Positions 8,147 through 17,286 are shown, counted from the first letter of the stretch. The stretch: DNA of 64,000 bases from Chitinophagales bacterium (GCA_015655015.1 JAATFV010000123.1:1-64000), one strand, 5' to 3'. The notes: generated from the sequence alone by a model not told the origin. Made by a program: numbers and translations.

Positions 8147-11100
8147 TTAAGCTGCTTTCACATTCCCTGTTCTCTTCAGGACTCCCCAATGCTGTAATTC
8201 GCCTTTAAATGCCCGGCGCACAGCTCTGAACAATACCAGCCACATCAGCCAGCGCCAGAAGAGCCTTTGCGGGATCAGCCAGAATAACCGGGCGATATTT
8301 TCCTTTTCAAAGCTAAAAGCCAGCACTGCTACCGCCAGGTCCACCAGCATAAACACCAGGTAGTAGCCGGCTATTTTAGACGCATTCCCTGTTAATAGCC
8401 CAACGATCATAAAAAAATCGGCCAGGGGGATGACAAAAGGAATGATATATTGAAAGATTAGAATATTAGGAAGCGCGACCCATCCCAGCCACCTGTATTT
8501 CCAGTTCAATAAGGCATCCCGGTTTTTCCAGAAAGTCTGCATGACCCCGTAACTCCAGCGGAATCGCTGTTTCATGAGCATTCTCAGGGTCTCGGGAGCT
8601 TCTGTCATGGCGATCGCCCGGTTATCATTTTCGATAATATAACCACAGCGAAGGATACGAACGGTCAGATCACAATCTTCCGCCAGGGTATCGGTGGTAA
8701 ACCCTCCCGCTTCTTCTATTGCTTTTTTACGAAAGGCGCCGATCGCACCCGGCACTACCGTAATGGCATTCAGCCAGGAAAAAGCCTTCCGGTCGAAGTT
8801 CTGGCTGCTGATATATTCAATGGATTGCCACCTGGTCAGCAGGTTTACCCGGTTGCCCACTTTCACGTTCCCTGCTACGGCGCCTACCAATCCTCTCCCG
8901 GGCATATCTGTCTCTACTATGGCCGGGACTTCCTCCCCCCCTTTAGGGGGCTGGGGGGCGGAGCCGGGGGGTAGGACCGGGGCAAAATGTTCCATCAGCC
9001 TGGACACTGCATCCGGACGTAATTTCGTATCTGCATCAATGCAGACCACATAGTCCGCTTTCGATTGCAAAATACCGAAATTCAGCGCACTTGCCTTTCC
9101 TCCATTGGGCTTGGTCAATACCCTTACCTTCGGATGGCCGGCAAAAGCCCGGCTCACTTTTTCATAGGTCTGATCCGTACTGCCATCGTCCACGAATATA
9201 ATGTCGAAATTGGGGTAATCTCCGTCCAGCAGGCTTTCCACCGATCCCACCGCATTGACCTCCTCATTATAGGCCGGCACGATGATGCTTACCAGGGGCG
9301 CTCCCTTTCCATCAGGCGACCAGAATGGCAGTAAGGCATACTTTCTTTCCCGTAAGAATTCTTTGGTGGCGATAAATGCCATAAAGAGTACCCGGCCGAC
9401 AGACAGCACCATAAATACAATGAAAACAGAAAAAAGAATATGGCCGCTCCAGTAACCCAGCTCGGCAAAATAATAGTTGATCTGCAACAGGAAAAAGCCG
9501 CTTCCCTTCGGGACCGGCGGCATCATTTCATCCTTTGTTTTTCCCAGGATATCGGCCACCGTGGTGAACTGGAATTTACGGGCCTGGAAATATTCGATGA
9601 TCCGGGGCAGGGCGGCTATCGTGGCCGACCGGTCTTCTCCTCCAGCATCATGCAGCAGGATAATATTACCGCTCAGCCCGCCGGAAGTCATTTCATTTTT
9701 ACGTCGTACCACCCGGTCAAAAATACTGTCCGCAGGTGTTCCCGGCTCCCAGTCCAGCGGATCGATGGACTCTCCGATGTCAAGGTAATTCTTCTTACGG
9801 GCAATGGCAACGGGAATCAGCTCTTCCCATTTCTCCGGCTCGAAATCCGCATTGTAAGGCGCCCTGAACATGATCGTGGAATGCCCCGTGATGCATTCGA
9901 TCAGCAGCCGGGTGGATTCCATTTCCAGGATGGCCCTCCGCTGGCTCACTTTGGCAATATTCGGATGGGTGAACGTATGATTGCCGATCTCATGCCCCTC
10001 TTTGAACTCCCGTTTCACGATGGGTATATTGTTTTCCGCATTGATGCCTACCAGGAAGAAAGTGGCCGGCACATGATATTTACTGAGAATGTCCAGGATC
10101 TTAGGCGTATAATTAGGGTCGGGGCCGTCATCGAAGGTCAGCACCAGCTTCATCGAATCATCGGTCCCGTATTTCCGGGCCACGAATCTGGACGGCAAGC
10201 TATCGTAAGTCTCTTCGCTGATCAGCATTTCTCCCGTATTCACTTCCGGCGTAATCCGTCCATTGGTCGGCGTAGCGATGATATCCAGCACTTCCCCGGT
10301 GCCTTCATAATCCACAAAATCCGCATTGGCCATGGCATCTACCTTGCTGAACGCGGAAAAATTAAAATGGGACAGCATCTGTTTGCGCATGTCCTGATCA
10401 TAAAAATACCATACCCGCGGATCCTCATCCCCCAGTCTCCAGAGAGCCGTTCCCCCAAGACCATATTCCGTGGCAAAACGCAGGGCATTGAATACAGTGG
10501 CTGCATCGGTGAACTGTACCTGGTGTTTGATGCTATCTTCATCCTCATAGTCATAATGAAGATTGTAGGAGTCATTATCGAAATCGATCGTTGCCTCATT
10601 GTCTTTTGCCGTGAACAGGGCCTGCTGGTAGCTGACGGTCCTGGCCGATACCTCTTTCCCCAGTTTCCAGTCATAGCCATAGGCGGCCAGGCTGAGGATC
10701 AGCTTGTTCGTAGGGATCTTTTTGACGGCATCGTCCACTGCCCCTTCGATCCACTTCTGATGGGAGACAGGCCCGGGACCGCTGGCATCGGAATACTGAT
10801 CATAGGCCATCAAAAAGATATAGTCATTGTATTTGGCCAGCTCTTTAAAATTATAATCCTCGTTGAAAGGGATCACGTCCTGGGTAACGAGAAAATGTTT
10901 GGCGTGCAGCCGTTCGTAAATATCTTTTTGAAATTTTACCAGGTTCTCATTCTTCTTTTCCTGCAGCTCTTCAAAATCCACGTTGATCCCGATAAAGTCG
11001 TTCTTCTCCAGTATTTTGATCACATCATTGATCAGCCGCTCTTTCTTTACCGGGTCATTGATGATCCGGTGAACGCCATCTCCCCGGAACACCTCTTTAT

Positions 11101-11707
11101 AATTGTTGGACAAAATAGGCATGATCTTCACGCCGGAATTTTTCATGATGGTCCAGGCCCGGTTGTCAATATTGGTGAACACCGTGTCCGCGGTAGGGTC
11201 GACGAAGATCCACTCCGGGATCACCAGGTTCATTTTGGAAATATACTGTTGCAGGGATAAAAAAGACTGCGCATCCCAGTCCACGTAGAAAGCTGCCCGT
11301 ATTCCGGTAGGAAACTTGGTGAATGAACGGAAGTTGGTATCGGCTTTGAAATTGCTCTGCAGCCTGTATTTGTCCGAATCCTTTCTGGCCTGGCCGGGGA
11401 AAGCTCCGCCCCTGTAGGGCACTTTTTCATTGATATATTTACGGAATCCCCCGTACTGCTCGATCAGGCTGTTCTTAAACAGAAAGGTCCGGTTCGTATC
11501 CAGCACCTTTTTATACAGCTGGCTCTGTTCTTTGATCCTGGGCAGCGATGGGGTATAACCGCGGTTGACAGCGACAGAGAAAATAACAACGCCTAATATG
11601 AGAAACAGCAGGACGATCCTTCCTCCCCATTTTAATCGTTGCCATCGCCCCGGTGAATTGGTTTGAAAGATCTGCCGCATTGAAGTAGACTTAGAATTGC
11701 CTGTCAT
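8147..11707 (-). CDS. Fused GH18-like / polysaccharide deacetylase / GT2 synthase
   Basis: A 1186-residue fusion. A membrane helix (about 29-49) precedes a GH18-like barrel (about 130-460) in which GINVDFEEL replaces DGxDxDxE but keeps the terminal acid. A NodB deacetylase domain follows (about 520-720): LTFDDGPDP supplies the metal-binding aspartates and GNHTFTH the histidines. After a second membrane helix comes a GT2 domain (about 800-1090) with VSIIVPAYNEE, VDDGSTD, DADTKL, EDCDL and QRFRW (the QxxRW motif of processive synthases), then C-terminal membrane helices. The arrangement suggests synthesis, export and on-site trimming or deacetylation of a beta-GlcNAc-type exopolysaccharide (inference). 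A repeat-derived peptide, LPPGSAPQPPKGGEE, is inserted in the GT2 domain. ATG start; dnaX lies 88 bp upstream. Confidence 0.9.
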   Translation of the reverse strand: MTGNSKSTSMRQIFQTNSPGRWQRLKWGGRIVLLFLILGVVIFSVAVNRGYTPSLPRIKEQSQLYKKVLDTNRTFLFKNSLIEQYGGFRKYINEKVPYRGGAFPGQARKDSDKYRLQSNFKADTNFRSFTKFPTGIRAAFYVDWDAQSFLSLQQYISKMNLVIPEWIFVDPTADTVFTNIDNRAWTIMKNSGVKIMPILSNNYKEVFRGDGVHRIINDPVKKERLINDVIKILEKNDFIGINVDFEELQEKKNENLVKFQKDIYERLHAKHFLVTQDVIPFNEDYNFKELAKYNDYIFLMAYDQYSDASGPGPVSHQKWIEGAVDDAVKKIPTNKLILSLAAYGYDWKLGKEVSARTVSYQQALFTAKDNEATIDFDNDSYNLHYDYEDEDSIKHQVQFTDAATVFNALRFATEYGLGGTALWRLGDEDPRVWYFYDQDMRKQMLSHFNFSAFSKVDAMANADFVDYEGTGEVLDIIATPTNGRITPEVNTGEMLISEETYDSLPSRFVARKYGTDDSMKLVLTFDDGPDPNYTPKILDILSKYHVPATFFLVGINAENNIPIVKREFKEGHEIGNHTFTHPNIAKVSQRRAILEMESTRLLIECITGHSTIMFRAPYNADFEPEKWEELIPVAIARKKNYLDIGESIDPLDWEPGTPADSIFDRVVRRKNEMTSGGLSGNIILLHDAGGEDRSATIAALPRIIEYFQARKFQFTTVADILGKTKDEMMPPVPKGSGFFLLQINYYFAELGYWSGHILFSVFIVFMVLSVGRVLFMAFIATKEFLRERKYALLPFWSPDGKGAPLVSIIVPAYNEEVNAVGSVESLLDGDYPNFDIIFVDDGSTDQTYEKVSRAFAGHPKVRVLTKPNGGKASALNFGILQSKADYVVCIDADTKLRPDAVSRLMEHFAPVLPPGSAPQPPKGGEEVPAIVETDMPGRGLVGAVAGNVKVGNRVNLLTRWQSIEYISSQNFDRKAFSWLNAITVVPGAIGAFRKKAIEEAGGFTTDTLAEDCDLTVRILRCGYIIENDNRAIAMTEAPETLRMLMKQRFRWSYGVMQTFWKNRDALLNWKYRWLGWVALPNILIFQYIIPFVIPLADFFMIVGLLTGNASKIAGYYLVFMLVDLAVAVLAFSFEKENIARLFWLIPQRLFWRWLMWLVLFRAVRRAFKGELQHWGVLKRTGNVKAA
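8931..8973. repeat. Palindromic repeat inserted in frame in the GT2 domain
   Basis: CCCCCCTTTAGGGGGCTGGG with flanking GGCGGAGCCGGGGG belongs to the same family as the copies near 3048, 17287 and 46453. It is translated on the minus strand as about 15 residues (LPPGSAPQPPKGGEE) without breaking the frame. Confidence 0.75.
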
Positions 11708-11795
11708 AATGTGCTATTGGCAAAATTCCCGCCAACCAGGTGAATGTCAAAATCCGGTGTATTTTTTAACTGGGATTTAAGAAGAAGAGGATCCA

Positions 11796-13709
11796 TTAAT
11801 AGTCCAATTCCAATTTTAACCGGTCCTTCAGTTCTTTTACCAGGGGATATAACTCGATGATCTGCAGGAATTGTTCCCTTCTGTTCAGGGGTCTTTCGGC
11901 GGGTTCTTCGTTATCCGAAACCCTCTCTTCCACGATCACGGCAAAGGAAATGGTCTTGTTGGAAAATGCCTGCTGAATGTGCTCGGAAAGGATACGTTTT
12001 TCTCCCTCAATGAACTTTTGCTCCAGGTTATTGCTGCTGACGACCTCGAAGGAATTGGCGCTGGTTATTCGAAGAACGGCCATTTCCATGCTCTGTACCG
12101 CAGGGTTTTTGTTCTCACGTAATTTGTCGGCATATGCCTGCCAGACTTTTTGAAGAGCCTCAGGTTCCAGGTCCTTCCTGCTGTTCCCCTCATCCTGCTG
12201 CTGCCGGTTGGAAAACTGCTGGCGGATCTTCGACAGAGAGCCCAGCGTACTTCCTCCTGTTACCGGAGGGACACTCTGCCGGATCGTTTGCACCGGCAAT
12301 TTTTCTTTCACGCCGGTTTCGATCAGCAGTTTCGCCCCGCCTTCCTGTCCTTCTGTTTTCCGGTTTTCAGGTTGTTTGTCCTCCCTATTTTCTGTCCGTC
12401 CGTCTTCCCTGCCGTCCGGCTGTTCATAATTTCCGGAACCCGTTCCACCGGTCTTTATCGTACTCCCGCTGCTGGCGGCCTTTGCCGTTCCGCCTGCCGT
12501 CCGGGCATTGGCACTTCCCACCAGCTCCATGGCAGGGATATTCCGGAAAGACACCGGTCTCAGGGAGTCAACCTGTTTTTTTTTACCGCCCGGCTCGCCG
12601 CTGGTCAGCTGCAAGGCCTGGCCAAGATAACAGAGCTTGATCAGGGCCAGCTCAACATGCAGCCGTTTGTTACGGGCGGATTTATAATTGAGCTCCGCTT
12701 CATTCAAAATATTCAGTCCGCTGATCAGGTAGGCTGCATCCGCTGCTTTCCCTGCCGTTATGTAGCGGTCCTTGAAGCTTTCCACCACTTCCAGCAGCAC
12801 AGCGACTCTTTCATCCTTGCATACCAGCAGGTTGCGGATGAATTCAGCGAGCCCGTTCAACACCAGGTCTCCCTCAAATCCCTTGCGGTTGATATCATCA
12901 TATAACAGGAGGGCATCCGACAGATTTTGCTGCTGCATGGCATCGAGGATCCGGAAGTAATAATCCGCATCCAATATATTCAGGTGCTCCAGGGTATTGG
13001 CATAACTCAGCTCCCCATTGGTGAAGCTGACGATCTTGTCCAGGATACTGAGCGCATCGCGCATACAGCCCTCGCTTTTCTGGGCGATCACCTGTAAAGC
13101 CGGCTTCTCGGCCTTTATCTCTTCCTTATCGCATATTTCCTGTAAATGATCTACGGTATCGGCGGTTGTGATCCGCTTGAAGTCGAAGATCTGGCAGCGG
13201 GAAAGGATCGTGGGAAGGATCTTATGTTTTTCTGTAGTGGCTAATATGAAGATGGCGTAGGGAGGCGGCTCTTCCAGCGTTTTTAAGAAGGCATTGAAGG
13301 CCGAAGAGCTGAGCATGTGCACTTCATCGATGATATAGACCTTGTATCTGCCGGCCTGCGGGGCAAACCGTACCTGCTCCACTAATGTCCGGATATCATC
13401 GACGGAATTGTTGCTGGCGGCATCCAGCTCATGGATGTTCATGGAGATCCCGTCATTGAAGGAGACACAGGAATGGCACTTGTTACAGGCTTCTCCATCC
13501 GCACCTACATTCTCACAGTTAATGGTCTTGGCAAGTATACGGGCGCAGGTCGTTTTACCGACACCCCGGGGACCGCAGAATAGAAAGGCATGTGCCAGCT
13601 GATTGTTCTTAATGGCATTTTTAAGGGTGGTCGTGATATGTGACTGCCCCACCACGGTAGAAAAACCCTGTGGCCTGTATTTTCGCGCCGAAACAATAAA
13701 TTTGTCCAT
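11796..13709 (-). CDS. dnaX: DNA polymerase III gamma/tau subunit
   Basis: A 637-residue clamp-loader ATPase. Visible are Walker A GPRGVGKTT (about 46-54), a zinc knuckle (CENVGADGEACNKCHSC), Walker B YIIDEVHML, sensor LATTEKHKILPTILSRCQ, the DnaX oligomerisation region, then a disordered linker with Asn/Arg/Glu repeats (about 425-460) and a C-terminal tail. It loads the sliding clamp and couples polymerases at the fork. The frame stays open upstream to a TTG at 13784, but ATG at 13707-13709 is chosen because AGGAG lies 9 bp before it and the protein then begins MDKFIVSARKYRPQ, the usual family N-terminus. No obvious slippery frameshift site was seen. A TAGGTTTG box at 13727-13734 is close to this start, perhaps too close to be its promoter. 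Confidence 0.95.
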   Translation of the reverse strand: MDKFIVSARKYRPQGFSTVVGQSHITTTLKNAIKNNQLAHAFLFCGPRGVGKTTCARILAKTINCENVGADGEACNKCHSCVSFNDGISMNIHELDAASNNSVDDIRTLVEQVRFAPQAGRYKVYIIDEVHMLSSSAFNAFLKTLEEPPPYAIFILATTEKHKILPTILSRCQIFDFKRITTADTVDHLQEICDKEEIKAEKPALQVIAQKSEGCMRDALSILDKIVSFTNGELSYANTLEHLNILDADYYFRILDAMQQQNLSDALLLYDDINRKGFEGDLVLNGLAEFIRNLLVCKDERVAVLLEVVESFKDRYITAGKAADAAYLISGLNILNEAELNYKSARNKRLHVELALIKLCYLGQALQLTSGEPGGKKKQVDSLRPVSFRNIPAMELVGSANARTAGGTAKAASSGSTIKTGGTGSGNYEQPDGREDGRTENREDKQPENRKTEGQEGGAKLLIETGVKEKLPVQTIRQSVPPVTGGSTLGSLSKIRQQFSNRQQQDEGNSRKDLEPEALQKVWQAYADKLRENKNPAVQSMEMAVLRITSANSFEVVSSNNLEQKFIEGEKRILSEHIQQAFSNKTISFAVIVEERVSDNEEPAERPLNRREQFLQIIELYPLVKELKDRLKLELDY

Positions 13710-13811
13710 TAGATTGACTCCTGCGGCAAACCTACATGAAACCTTGCAATCAATAAAATTTTGGCCAAAATAGGGGGAGAGCAAAAAAAATATCCGGAAA
13801 TGGTTGGAATA

Positions 13812-13824
13812 TTAACAGTGTTAA
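13812..13824. promoter_or_regulatory. TetR operator upstream of tetR (TTAAC-N3-GTTAA)
   Basis: A perfect inverted repeat, TTAACAGTGTTAA. When inverted, the extended site matches the operator before tolC (14593-14605) at about 17 of 21 positions. It ends 1 bp before the TAAATTTG box, so bound repressor would block the promoter. Confidence 0.72.
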
Positions 13825-13825
13825 G

Positions 13826-13833
13826 TAAATTTG
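13826..13833 (+). promoter_or_regulatory. tetR promoter -7 box TAAATTTG
   Basis: Exact match to TAnnTTTG, 18 bp before the tetR ATG and directly next to the palindromic operator, giving a short leader of roughly 12 nt. Confidence 0.65.
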
Positions 13834-13851
13834 TATCGTTAATTATTTGAT

Positions 13852-14505
13852 ATGGGAATAGCAGAGCGGAAAGAAAAGCAGAAACTGGAGATCCGGAAAT
13901 TGATCCTGGACGCCTCCATGAAATTATTCGTGGAAGAAGGTTTCGACAATGTATCCATACGCCGTATCGCCGACCTGATCGAATACAGTCCTACCACCGT
14001 ATACCTTTATTTTAAGGATAAGGATGAGATCTTCCTCAACCTGCATGATATCGGTTTCCAGAAAATGCAGGAGATGAATAAGAACCTGGATCTTATTGAA
14101 AACCCCCTTCTTCGCCTGCATAAGATGGGAGAGAACTATCTCCATTTCGGGATGGAAAATCCTGAATACTATGATCTGATGTTCATCCAGCGGGCGCCTA
14201 TGAAGAAGCTGGCGCAGATGCAATGTCACGAATGGGAAAACGGAGACGCAGCATTGACAAGGCTGAAAGCTACGATCAGCGAATGCATGGAAAGAGGTTT
14301 TATCGCAAAGACGGATCCGGGCCTGGTAAGCATGTCTGTATGGAGCATGGTGCATGGACTGATGGCCCTAGCCATCCGCGAGCGGTTGGATAAGTTTATT
14401 CCTGAGAATGCTCCGATGCTGCCTGTTATGATGTATTCCCTGGATTGGCTGATCAGCACCCTGGCCCTGGGAGGGGATCATCCTGCAAAGACGGGCAAAG
14501 TATAA
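13852..14505 (+). CDS. TetR/AcrR-family repressor of the adjacent efflux genes
   Basis: A 217-residue regulator. The N-terminal TetR helix-turn-helix is clear: ILDASMKLFVEEGFDNVSIR, then RIADLIEYSPTTVYLYFKDKDEIF (about residues 17-65). The C-terminal ligand domain contains MSVWSMVHGLMALAIRERL, typical of the WHG-type TetR C-terminal domain. It stands at the head of a TolC-MFP-RND operon on the same strand, the usual place for a local repressor. The same TTAAC-N3-GTTAA palindrome overlaps its own promoter and the one before tolC, so autoregulation plus control of the pump is the likely design (inference from sites and context). The inducer is unknown. ATG start. Confidence 0.92.
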   Translation: MGIAERKEKQKLEIRKLILDASMKLFVEEGFDNVSIRRIADLIEYSPTTVYLYFKDKDEIFLNLHDIGFQKMQEMNKNLDLIENPLLRLHKMGENYLHFGMENPEYYDLMFIQRAPMKKLAQMQCHEWENGDAALTRLKATISECMERGFIAKTDPGLVSMSVWSMVHGLMALAIRERLDKFIPENAPMLPVMMYSLDWLISTLALGGDHPAKTGKV

Positions 14506-14562
14506 ATCAGGAAGGAACATCTGAATAGCGAAATAGAGCCGGAACACTTAAAAATCAACCAA

Positions 14563-14581
14563 GCCCATCGGGCATTTTTTT
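14563..14581 (+). terminator. Weak terminator after tetR
   Basis: GCCC-ATC-GGGC hairpin (14563-14573) followed by A and seven T. The stem is only 4 bp, so termination may be partial, letting some tetR transcripts continue into the pump genes. Confidence 0.45.
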
Positions 14582-14592
14582 AACTCTATTGC

Positions 14593-14613
14593 TTAACGGT
14601 GTTAATAATATTG
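14593..14613 (+). promoter_or_regulatory. TetR operator and promoter of the efflux operon
   Basis: The inverted repeat TTAACGGTGTTAA (14593-14605) is followed immediately by TAATATTG (14606-14613), a one-mismatch -7 box. The operator-to-box spacing is the same, within 1 bp, as at the tetR promoter. The tolC ATG follows 23 bp later. Confidence 0.68.
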
Positions 14614-14636
14614 ACATAAAACATAAACAGAACATC

Positions 14637-16148
14637 ATGCCAAGGCTATTTTTTACCTTCCTGCTTTTTCCTGCTTTTTTGCAGAATGGGTTCCTTCATG
14701 CGCAACAGGCGGCTTCATCCGGATACATACCCTCCACTTCAGCTGCCGGCGTCCCTTCACCGGTTGGCGTCCCTTCACCGGTTGGCGCCGTTTCGCGTCC
14801 CGGAGCTGTCCCACGCCCTTCAACCGGCGCTCTTGACCCGTCGCCTGTTGCCGCCCCGACTATCCTGGACAGCTATATCCGCACAGGCCTGGACAGCAAC
14901 CTGGCCCTCCATCAGCGAAACTTCGACTGGCAAAGGGCTCAGCTCGATCTTAACCGGGCTAAATCCTTGTTTTACCCCCAGCTGGATTTCAACTCTCAAT
15001 ACACGGCTGCCAACGGAGGACGCACGCAGAGCATACCTGTCGGCGACTTGTTGAATGGGGTGTATTCGACATTAAACCAGCTGACAGGTACGAATAAATT
15101 CCCCCAGGTCGCCAATCAAAACATCCAGTTCCTGCCGAATGACTACCATGATACAAAAATGGAAGTATCCCTGCCCCTGTTCAATATGGACCTGCAGCAC
15201 AACAAGCAGGTGAACGGGGAGATGATCAATGTCCGTCACGCAGATGCCGATATCTACAAAAGGGACCTGGTGTTGCACATCCGCCAGGCCTATTACCAAT
15301 ATCTGCAGGCCGGAAAGGCTGCTGAAATTTATACCAATGCGCTGGGCCTGGTGAAGGAGAACAGGAGGGTGAGTGAAAAATTCGTAGCGAACAGGATGGC
15401 TACGAAAGAGATCGTCCTGCGTGCGCAGGCCCAGGTAAGCCAGGTGGAATCATCGCTGATCGAAGCGAAGAACAACCTCCGCAATGCTGCCGCTTATTTT
15501 AACTTCCTGCTCAACAGGCCCCTGGACACACCGGTATTGGTGGATTCTGCGCTGACGACGGATCCGGTAGTGACGGAGACCTCTGTTGGAGCGGCCGAAC
15601 TGCCGGCTGGCAGGGAAGAGCTCAGCAGGCTGCAAAGCGTTCAGAAAGTAATGGAGTCCAACCTGAAATGGAATAAAGCCTACCTGTATCCCAAGCTGAG
15701 CGCTTTTTACGATATCGGTTTTCAGGGTTACGGTTTCCGGTTCAATAGCAGTCAGTTCTATCAATTGGCAGGAGTGCAGCTGTTATGGCCCCTGTTCAGA
15801 GCAGGTGATAATAAATACAAGATCCGGCAGACACAGATCGATCTGGCATCCGTAGGCGATCAATACCGGGAGCTCACCCAGCAGTTGACCCTGCAGGTAC
15901 AGACGGTATTCAACGATTATACTTCAGCGGTAGAGGCCTTGCAATCCCTTTCGGATGAAGTCAGCAGCGCCCGGGAGACCTATCGCCTGGCAGAGCGAAG
16001 ATTTAATGAAGGGCAGGCCCTCCAGATCGAGCTGGTCGATGCCCGGACGCAGATGACCGGTGCGGAGATCCGCTATTCCCTGGGCCGCCTGACGGTGCTC
16101 AACAGGGCCGCCGATCTGGAACGTGCAACGGCATCTTATAAGTTTTAA
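14637..16148 (+). CDS. TolC-family outer-membrane efflux channel
   Basis: A 503-residue outer-membrane factor with a signal peptide (MPRLFFTFLLFPAFLQ, cleaved near HAQQ) and two tandem outer-efflux repeats. Typical sequence includes LNRAKSLFYPQLDF, KAAEIYTNALGLVKENRRVSEKF and ETYRLAERRFNEGQALQIEL. It forms the exit duct for the fusion protein and RND pump encoded next. The frame is open back to TTG at 14589, but that codon lies inside the operator and promoter; ATG at 14637 gives the signal peptide and is preferred. Near the mature N-terminus is an unusual Pro/Ser/Val-rich stretch coded by an 18-bp tandem repeat. The gene is followed after 60 bp by the fusion-protein gene. Confidence 0.92.
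   Translation: MPRLFFTFLLFPAFLQNGFLHAQQAASSGYIPSTSAAGVPSPVGVPSPVGAVSRPGAVPRPSTGALDPSPVAAPTILDSYIRTGLDSNLALHQRNFDWQRAQLDLNRAKSLFYPQLDFNSQYTAANGGRTQSIPVGDLLNGVYSTLNQLTGTNKFPQVANQNIQFLPNDYHDTKMEVSLPLFNMDLQHNKQVNGEMINVRHADADIYKRDLVLHIRQAYYQYLQAGKAAEIYTNALGLVKENRRVSEKFVANRMATKEIVLRAQAQVSQVESSLIEAKNNLRNAAAYFNFLLNRPLDTPVLVDSALTTDPVVTETSVGAAELPAGREELSRLQSVQKVMESNLKWNKAYLYPKLSAFYDIGFQGYGFRFNSSQFYQLAGVQLLWPLFRAGDNKYKIRQTQIDLASVGDQYRELTQQLTLQVQTVFNDYTSAVEALQSLSDEVSSARETYRLAERRFNEGQALQIELVDARTQMTGAEIRYSLGRLTVLNRAADLERATASYKF
14748..14783 (+). repeat. 18-bp tandem duplication inside tolC
   Basis: GGCGTCCCTTCACCGGTT occurs twice in perfect tandem and encodes GVPSPV twice, followed by a partial third copy (GGCGCCGTTTC). 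It lies in the linker just after the signal peptide, where length change should be tolerated. Confidence 0.85.
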
Positions 16149-16208
16149 CAACGCAAAATAGAAGGCTATCCCCATCCCCCAATCAAACATTTTAAATACG
16201 AACTATAT

Positions 16209-17270
16209 ATGAGCTCAAAACTGCTTCACGCCCTTCGCTTCCCCATCGCAGCGATCCTCGCCTTTGCCCTGGTAAAATGCAGCGATAACAAAGCCGCCGC
16301 CATCCCGCCGGGAGATGACCCGATCACGGTAAAATTACAGCCGGTAGTAACAGGGAACTATAGCCGTAACCTGCAATATTCCGGACTGATCGCCTCGAAT
16401 GCCGAAGCGCGCCTATCCTTTAAGATCGGAGGTATCGTCTCGAAGATCTATGTAAAGGAAGGCGACCGGGTGTCAAAAGGACAGCTGCTGGCCTCTCTCG
16501 ACCTGACGGAGATCGACGCACAGGTGCAGCAGGCTTCTCAAAATGTAGAAAAATCGCAAAGGGATGAAGGCCGGATCAACAATCTCTACAAGGACACCGT
16601 GGCTTCGCTGGAACAATTGCAGAATATGCATACCCAGTCCACCGTTGCTTCGGAAGCCCTGCGGATCGCTCAATTCAACCGTCAATATGCACAGATACGG
16701 GTCGCCGAAGGAGGGGCGATCCTTCAGAAATTCATGAGCGAAGGGGAATATGCCACAGCCGGCGCCGCCGTATTATTATTCAATGGCACGGAGAAAAACG
16801 ATTGGGTCGTACGGTTTGGCGTTTCCGACAGGGACTGGGCGGCGCTGAAGAAAGGAGACCAGGCGGTGGTCACGATCGATGCCTACCCCGATCAGCGTTT
16901 CACAGGAGTGATCACAAAAATGGCGGAAGGAGCCGATCCTGCCAGTAACACCTACCCGGTTGAAGTCACGGTATTGCCGGCAGGGCGCCGGTTTGCGCCC
17001 GGCCTGTTCTGCACTATCCAGCTGCAGCCTTCTTCCCGGCAGGCCCTTATCATGGTCCCTGCCGAGGCCCTGACCGAAGGAGATGGGAAAACAGGATATG
17101 TCTATACGCTGAATGCAGATAAAAGAACGGTGAAAAAGAACCAGGTGCATATTGCCTTTCTTCAAAAAGATAAGATCGCCGTCAGCAGCGGCCTGGAAAA
17201 TGTAAGCGAAGTGATCACCAGCGGAGTGGGTTACCTGACGGAAAAATCCATAGTTAAGGCAGTTAATTAA
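16209..17270 (+). CDS. RND efflux periplasmic adaptor (membrane fusion protein)
   Basis: A 353-residue HlyD/AcrA-type adaptor. The N-terminal hydrophobic segment ends FALVKCSDN, so it is probably a lipoprotein with C24 as anchor, although LVKC is not a textbook lipobox. The lipoyl/barrel-sandwich half-motifs ARLSFKIGGIVSKIYVKEGDRVSKGQ and GGAILQKFMSEGEYATAGAAV flank a short helical hairpin, and a beta-barrel and membrane-proximal domain follow. It links the RND pump to the TolC channel across the periplasm. It lies 60 bp after tolC and 37 bp before the pump gene, in one operon. ATG start. Confidence 0.9.
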   Translation: MSSKLLHALRFPIAAILAFALVKCSDNKAAAIPPGDDPITVKLQPVVTGNYSRNLQYSGLIASNAEARLSFKIGGIVSKIYVKEGDRVSKGQLLASLDLTEIDAQVQQASQNVEKSQRDEGRINNLYKDTVASLEQLQNMHTQSTVASEALRIAQFNRQYAQIRVAEGGAILQKFMSEGEYATAGAAVLLFNGTEKNDWVVRFGVSDRDWAALKKGDQAVVTIDAYPDQRFTGVITKMAEGADPASNTYPVEVTVLPAGRRFAPGLFCTIQLQPSSRQALIMVPAEALTEGDGKTGYVYTLNADKRTVKKNQVHIAFLQKDKIAVSSGLENVSEVITSGVGYLTEKSIVKAVN

Positions 17271-17286
17271 TTTAATCATTTAAATG

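Noticed and set aside
9440-11260. 606-codon plus-strand open frame opposite the polysaccharide synthase
   Set aside because: It is antisense to a gene with clear GH18, deacetylase and GT2 motifs; its length results from codon bias on the true strand.
11796-13709. Programmed frameshift in dnaX giving a short gamma form
   Set aside because: I looked for an A-rich slippery site near the end of the ATPase core and saw none convincing.
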